Below, piece by piece: positions 63,708 to 64,000 of a stretch of DNA of 64,000 nucleotides. Numbering within the stretch: position 1 is the stretch's first letter; every line of letters begins with the position of its first letter. The position numbers and the translations under genes are program-made. The notes below the pieces were generated by a model. The model ran no database searches and had not been told where the DNA came from. It saw nothing but the letters and a program-made list of their open reading frames with translations. This DNA is from Candidatus Brocadiaceae bacterium (GTDB lineage Bacteria; Planctomycetota; Brocadiia; SM23-32): positions 1 through 64,000 of the forward strand of contig JAAYEJ010000031.1 in the NCBI GenBank assembly GCA_012728835.1, written 5' to 3'.

Positions 63708-63998
63708 ATGAAGCTGGTGCTCATCGCCTACAACGAGGCCCTGGACGACGAGGTGGGCAAGGTCCTTGCGGCCGCCGGGGCGGAGGGCTGGACCAAGTGG
63801 GCGCGCGTCTACGGCAAGGGCCGGTCCAGCGGGCCGCACCTGGGCACGCACGTCTGGCCCAAGGCCAACGACGTCCTGGCCGTCGTCACCGACGAGGACA
63901 CGGCGCGCAAGGTCCTCGACGGCATTCGCGAGCTGCGCACGAGGCTCGCCAGGGAAGGAGTCAAGGCCTTTCTGCTGCCCTGCGAGGAGGTCACCTGA
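63708..63998 (+). CDS. Small PII-like protein after the RND pump
   Basis: 96 aa. MKLVLIAYNEALDDEVGKVLAAAGAEGWTKWARVYGKGRSSG has the pattern of the ferredoxin-like PII/CutA fold, with the loop residues after TKWARVYGKG in the T-loop position; the C-terminal half (LAVVTDEDTARKVLDGIRELRTRL) gives the second beta-alpha-beta unit. I recall such small proteins beside RND transporters in other phyla. It may sense a ligand and regulate the pump; this is inference. GGGAGC precedes the ATG. The gene ends near the window edge, so any further operon member is outside. Confidence 0.6.
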   Translation: MKLVLIAYNEALDDEVGKVLAAAGAEGWTKWARVYGKGRSSGPHLGTHVWPKANDVLAVVTDEDTARKVLDGIRELRTRLAREGVKAFLLPCEEVT

Positions 63999-64000
63999 GC

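Noticed and set aside
60197-63724. Long open frame on the minus strand opposite the RND pump
   Set aside because: It has no recognisable domain and is the complement of a gene with clear membrane segments.

Overview
This 64 kb window is high-GC (roughly 65-70 % by eye), densely coding bacterial chromosome. It has short intergenic gaps, many ATGA stop/start overlaps and sigma70-like promoters (TTGAC-type -35 boxes with TACAAT, TATAAT or TACCAT -10 boxes). The mix of a type II fatty-acid cluster, a sphingolipid cluster, a four-copy HNH-repeat protein, a heparinase II/III-like lyase, a large secreted DUF4091-like protein and RND efflux suggests a Gram-negative bacterium of the Planctomycetota/PVC kind. 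That is inference: no rRNA or other phylogenetic marker is present.

Layout. 1-620: an IS3 transposase fragment is fused to the tail of a serine recombinase that runs into tRNA-Pro(GGG), a scarred integration site. 0.7-9 kb: yjbQ and pcm diverge, then a leftward operon reads rpmF-plsX-fabH-fabD-fabG-acpP-fabF-glycosyltransferase from a promoter near 9020. 9.3-10.8 kb: HNH-repeat protein and an MgtC-like protein. 11-20.2 kb: a long rightward run of a secreted protein, S41 protease, pyruvate kinase and a five-gene peptide ABC importer. 20.3-25.7 kb: mostly uncharacterised envelope proteins, including a TauE/SafE-TPR fusion. 26-30.3 kb: a four-gene operon resembling the bacterial ceramide pathway (spt, ceramide synthase-like, ceramide reductase-like, PAP2/AUR1-like). 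30.4-43.1 kb: coaX, leuS-galK, a glycosyltransferase, an MDR dehydrogenase, CvpA, trpS, an acetyltransferase, a lone corrinoid protein, a TPR membrane protein and an S51 peptidase. 43.1-44.5 kb: a repeat-rich island with a putative PD-(D/E)XK nuclease gene beside tRNA-Pro(TGG). 44.6-51.5 kb: DUF4349-type lipoprotein, pgpA, ArsB/NhaD-type transporter, heparinase-like lyase and a D-aminoacylase-family amidohydrolase. 51.5-53.7 kb: an operon of ABC ATPase, SIMIBI GTPase and Fe-S protein of unknown role. 54-64 kb: a secreted DUF4091-like protein, then tetR with a palindromic operator and a TolC/adaptor/RND pump ending in a PII-like gene.

How the parts fit. The fab operon supplies acyl-ACP for phospholipid and could supply acyl chains for the ceramide operon. 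The PAP2 protein could remodel or add a ceramide head group. The most unusual non-coding signal is a pair of TCCGT-core decamer arrays. One lies just upstream of the leuS promoter and the other just upstream of the trpS promoter, in the same orientation relative to each gene. The systems most worth follow-up are the ceramide operon, the ABC/GTPase/Fe-S trio with its 24-bp palindrome, and these arrays.
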